Origin: Oceanimonas aquatica
GTDB lineage: Bacteria > Pseudomonadota > Gammaproteobacteria > Enterobacterales > Aeromonadaceae
DNA: 64,000 nt
Direction of reading: 5' to 3'
NCBI RefSeq assembly: GCF_030732065.1
Contig: NZ_JAVBHX010000011.1
Span: 27,452 to 91,451, forward strand
Program-made: the position numbers and the translations under genes
Notes under the pieces: generated by a model
Told to the model about the DNA's origin: nothing
Database searches by the model: none
Seen by the model: only the letters and a program-made list of their open reading frames with translations
In this document: piece after piece, positions 63,889-64,000 of the stretch
Layout of the letters: each line of letters starts with the position of its first letter
How positions within the stretch are numbered: the stretch's first letter is position 1

Positions 63889-64000
63889 TGCCTGGCAGTG
63901 ACCTACTTTCACATGGCAGCTGCCACACTATCATCGGCGCGGTTGCGTTTCACTGCTGAGTTCGGCATGGAATCAGGTGGTTCCACAACGCTATGGCCGC
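63889..64000 (-). rRNA. rrf: 5S ribosomal RNA, 5' end cut by the window
   Basis: The minus strand contains the conserved 5S segments CCATGCCGAACTCAG and GTGAAACGC and ends CTGCCAGGCA. Only the first few bases of the RNA lie beyond the window edge. It is the last rRNA of an rrn operon reading towards tRNA-Asp. Confidence 0.95.

Overview
The window is GC-rich chromosomal DNA of a gammaproteobacterium. The gene order (znuA-mepM; hemE-rsd; radA-PilZ gene-serB-smp; deoD-deoB-deoC-yjjV-prfC; hprSR-hiuH; holD-rimI; pyrBI) and protein resemblance point to a marine member of the Aeromonadaceae such as Oceanimonas, Oceanisphaera or Zobellella. This placement is an inference; no database search was run.

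Bases 1-38,960 are core chromosome. They hold the 3' end of znuA, the endopeptidase gene mepM, hemE, rsd, two PilZ genes flanking radA, serB/smp, a deo operon without deoA, prfC and a DTW-domain tRNA-modification gene. Next come puuD (cytochrome-c-fused urate oxidase), an SDR reductase, a PhnCDE-like oxyanion ABC importer, azlCD, an HprSR-like two-component system divergent from a secreted 5-hydroxyisourate hydrolase gene, and pntAB. The core ends with mtfA, a divergent NRAMP-like carrier, an M23 peptidase, holD-rimI, tRNA-Trp, attenuator-led pyrBI and an ABC export operon. PuuD and HiuH are consecutive steps of urate breakdown, although their genes lie about 7 kb apart.

Bases 38,960-63,827 are a roughly 25-kb genomic island inserted in the 3' end of a tRNA-Asp gene that follows a 5S rRNA gene. 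A 49-bp copy of the tRNA 3' end (attL) marks the far end, and the intact tRNA carries attR. The left end has an overlapping three-gene recombinase module: a 213-aa accessory protein, a 742-aa recombinase-like protein lacking the expected tyrosine, and a 1031-aa protein with the complete catalytic set. A second, conventional integrase/excisionase module with an HD (TraI-like) gene lies inside. The cargo is defence-like: a DUF3696-type AAA ATPase broken into three frames plus a PLD-like partner; a membrane-anchored ASCH protein; a complete type I restriction-modification operon (hsdR-hsdM-hsdS); and, directly upstream of hsdR, a CARF-like/sigma-54 AAA+ regulator interrupted by one in-frame TGA. 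A phosphoesterase and two unknown genes lie nearest attR.

The most interesting signals are the recombinase trio with GGTCACG repeats at both island ends (three at exact 11-bp spacing near attR), and the possible ligand-sensing sigma-54 control of a type I restriction system, with a palindrome and a -24-like element in front of hsdR. The frame lesions in the ATPase (one at an A7 run) and the TGA in the regulator are either decay, sequencing error or a switch.
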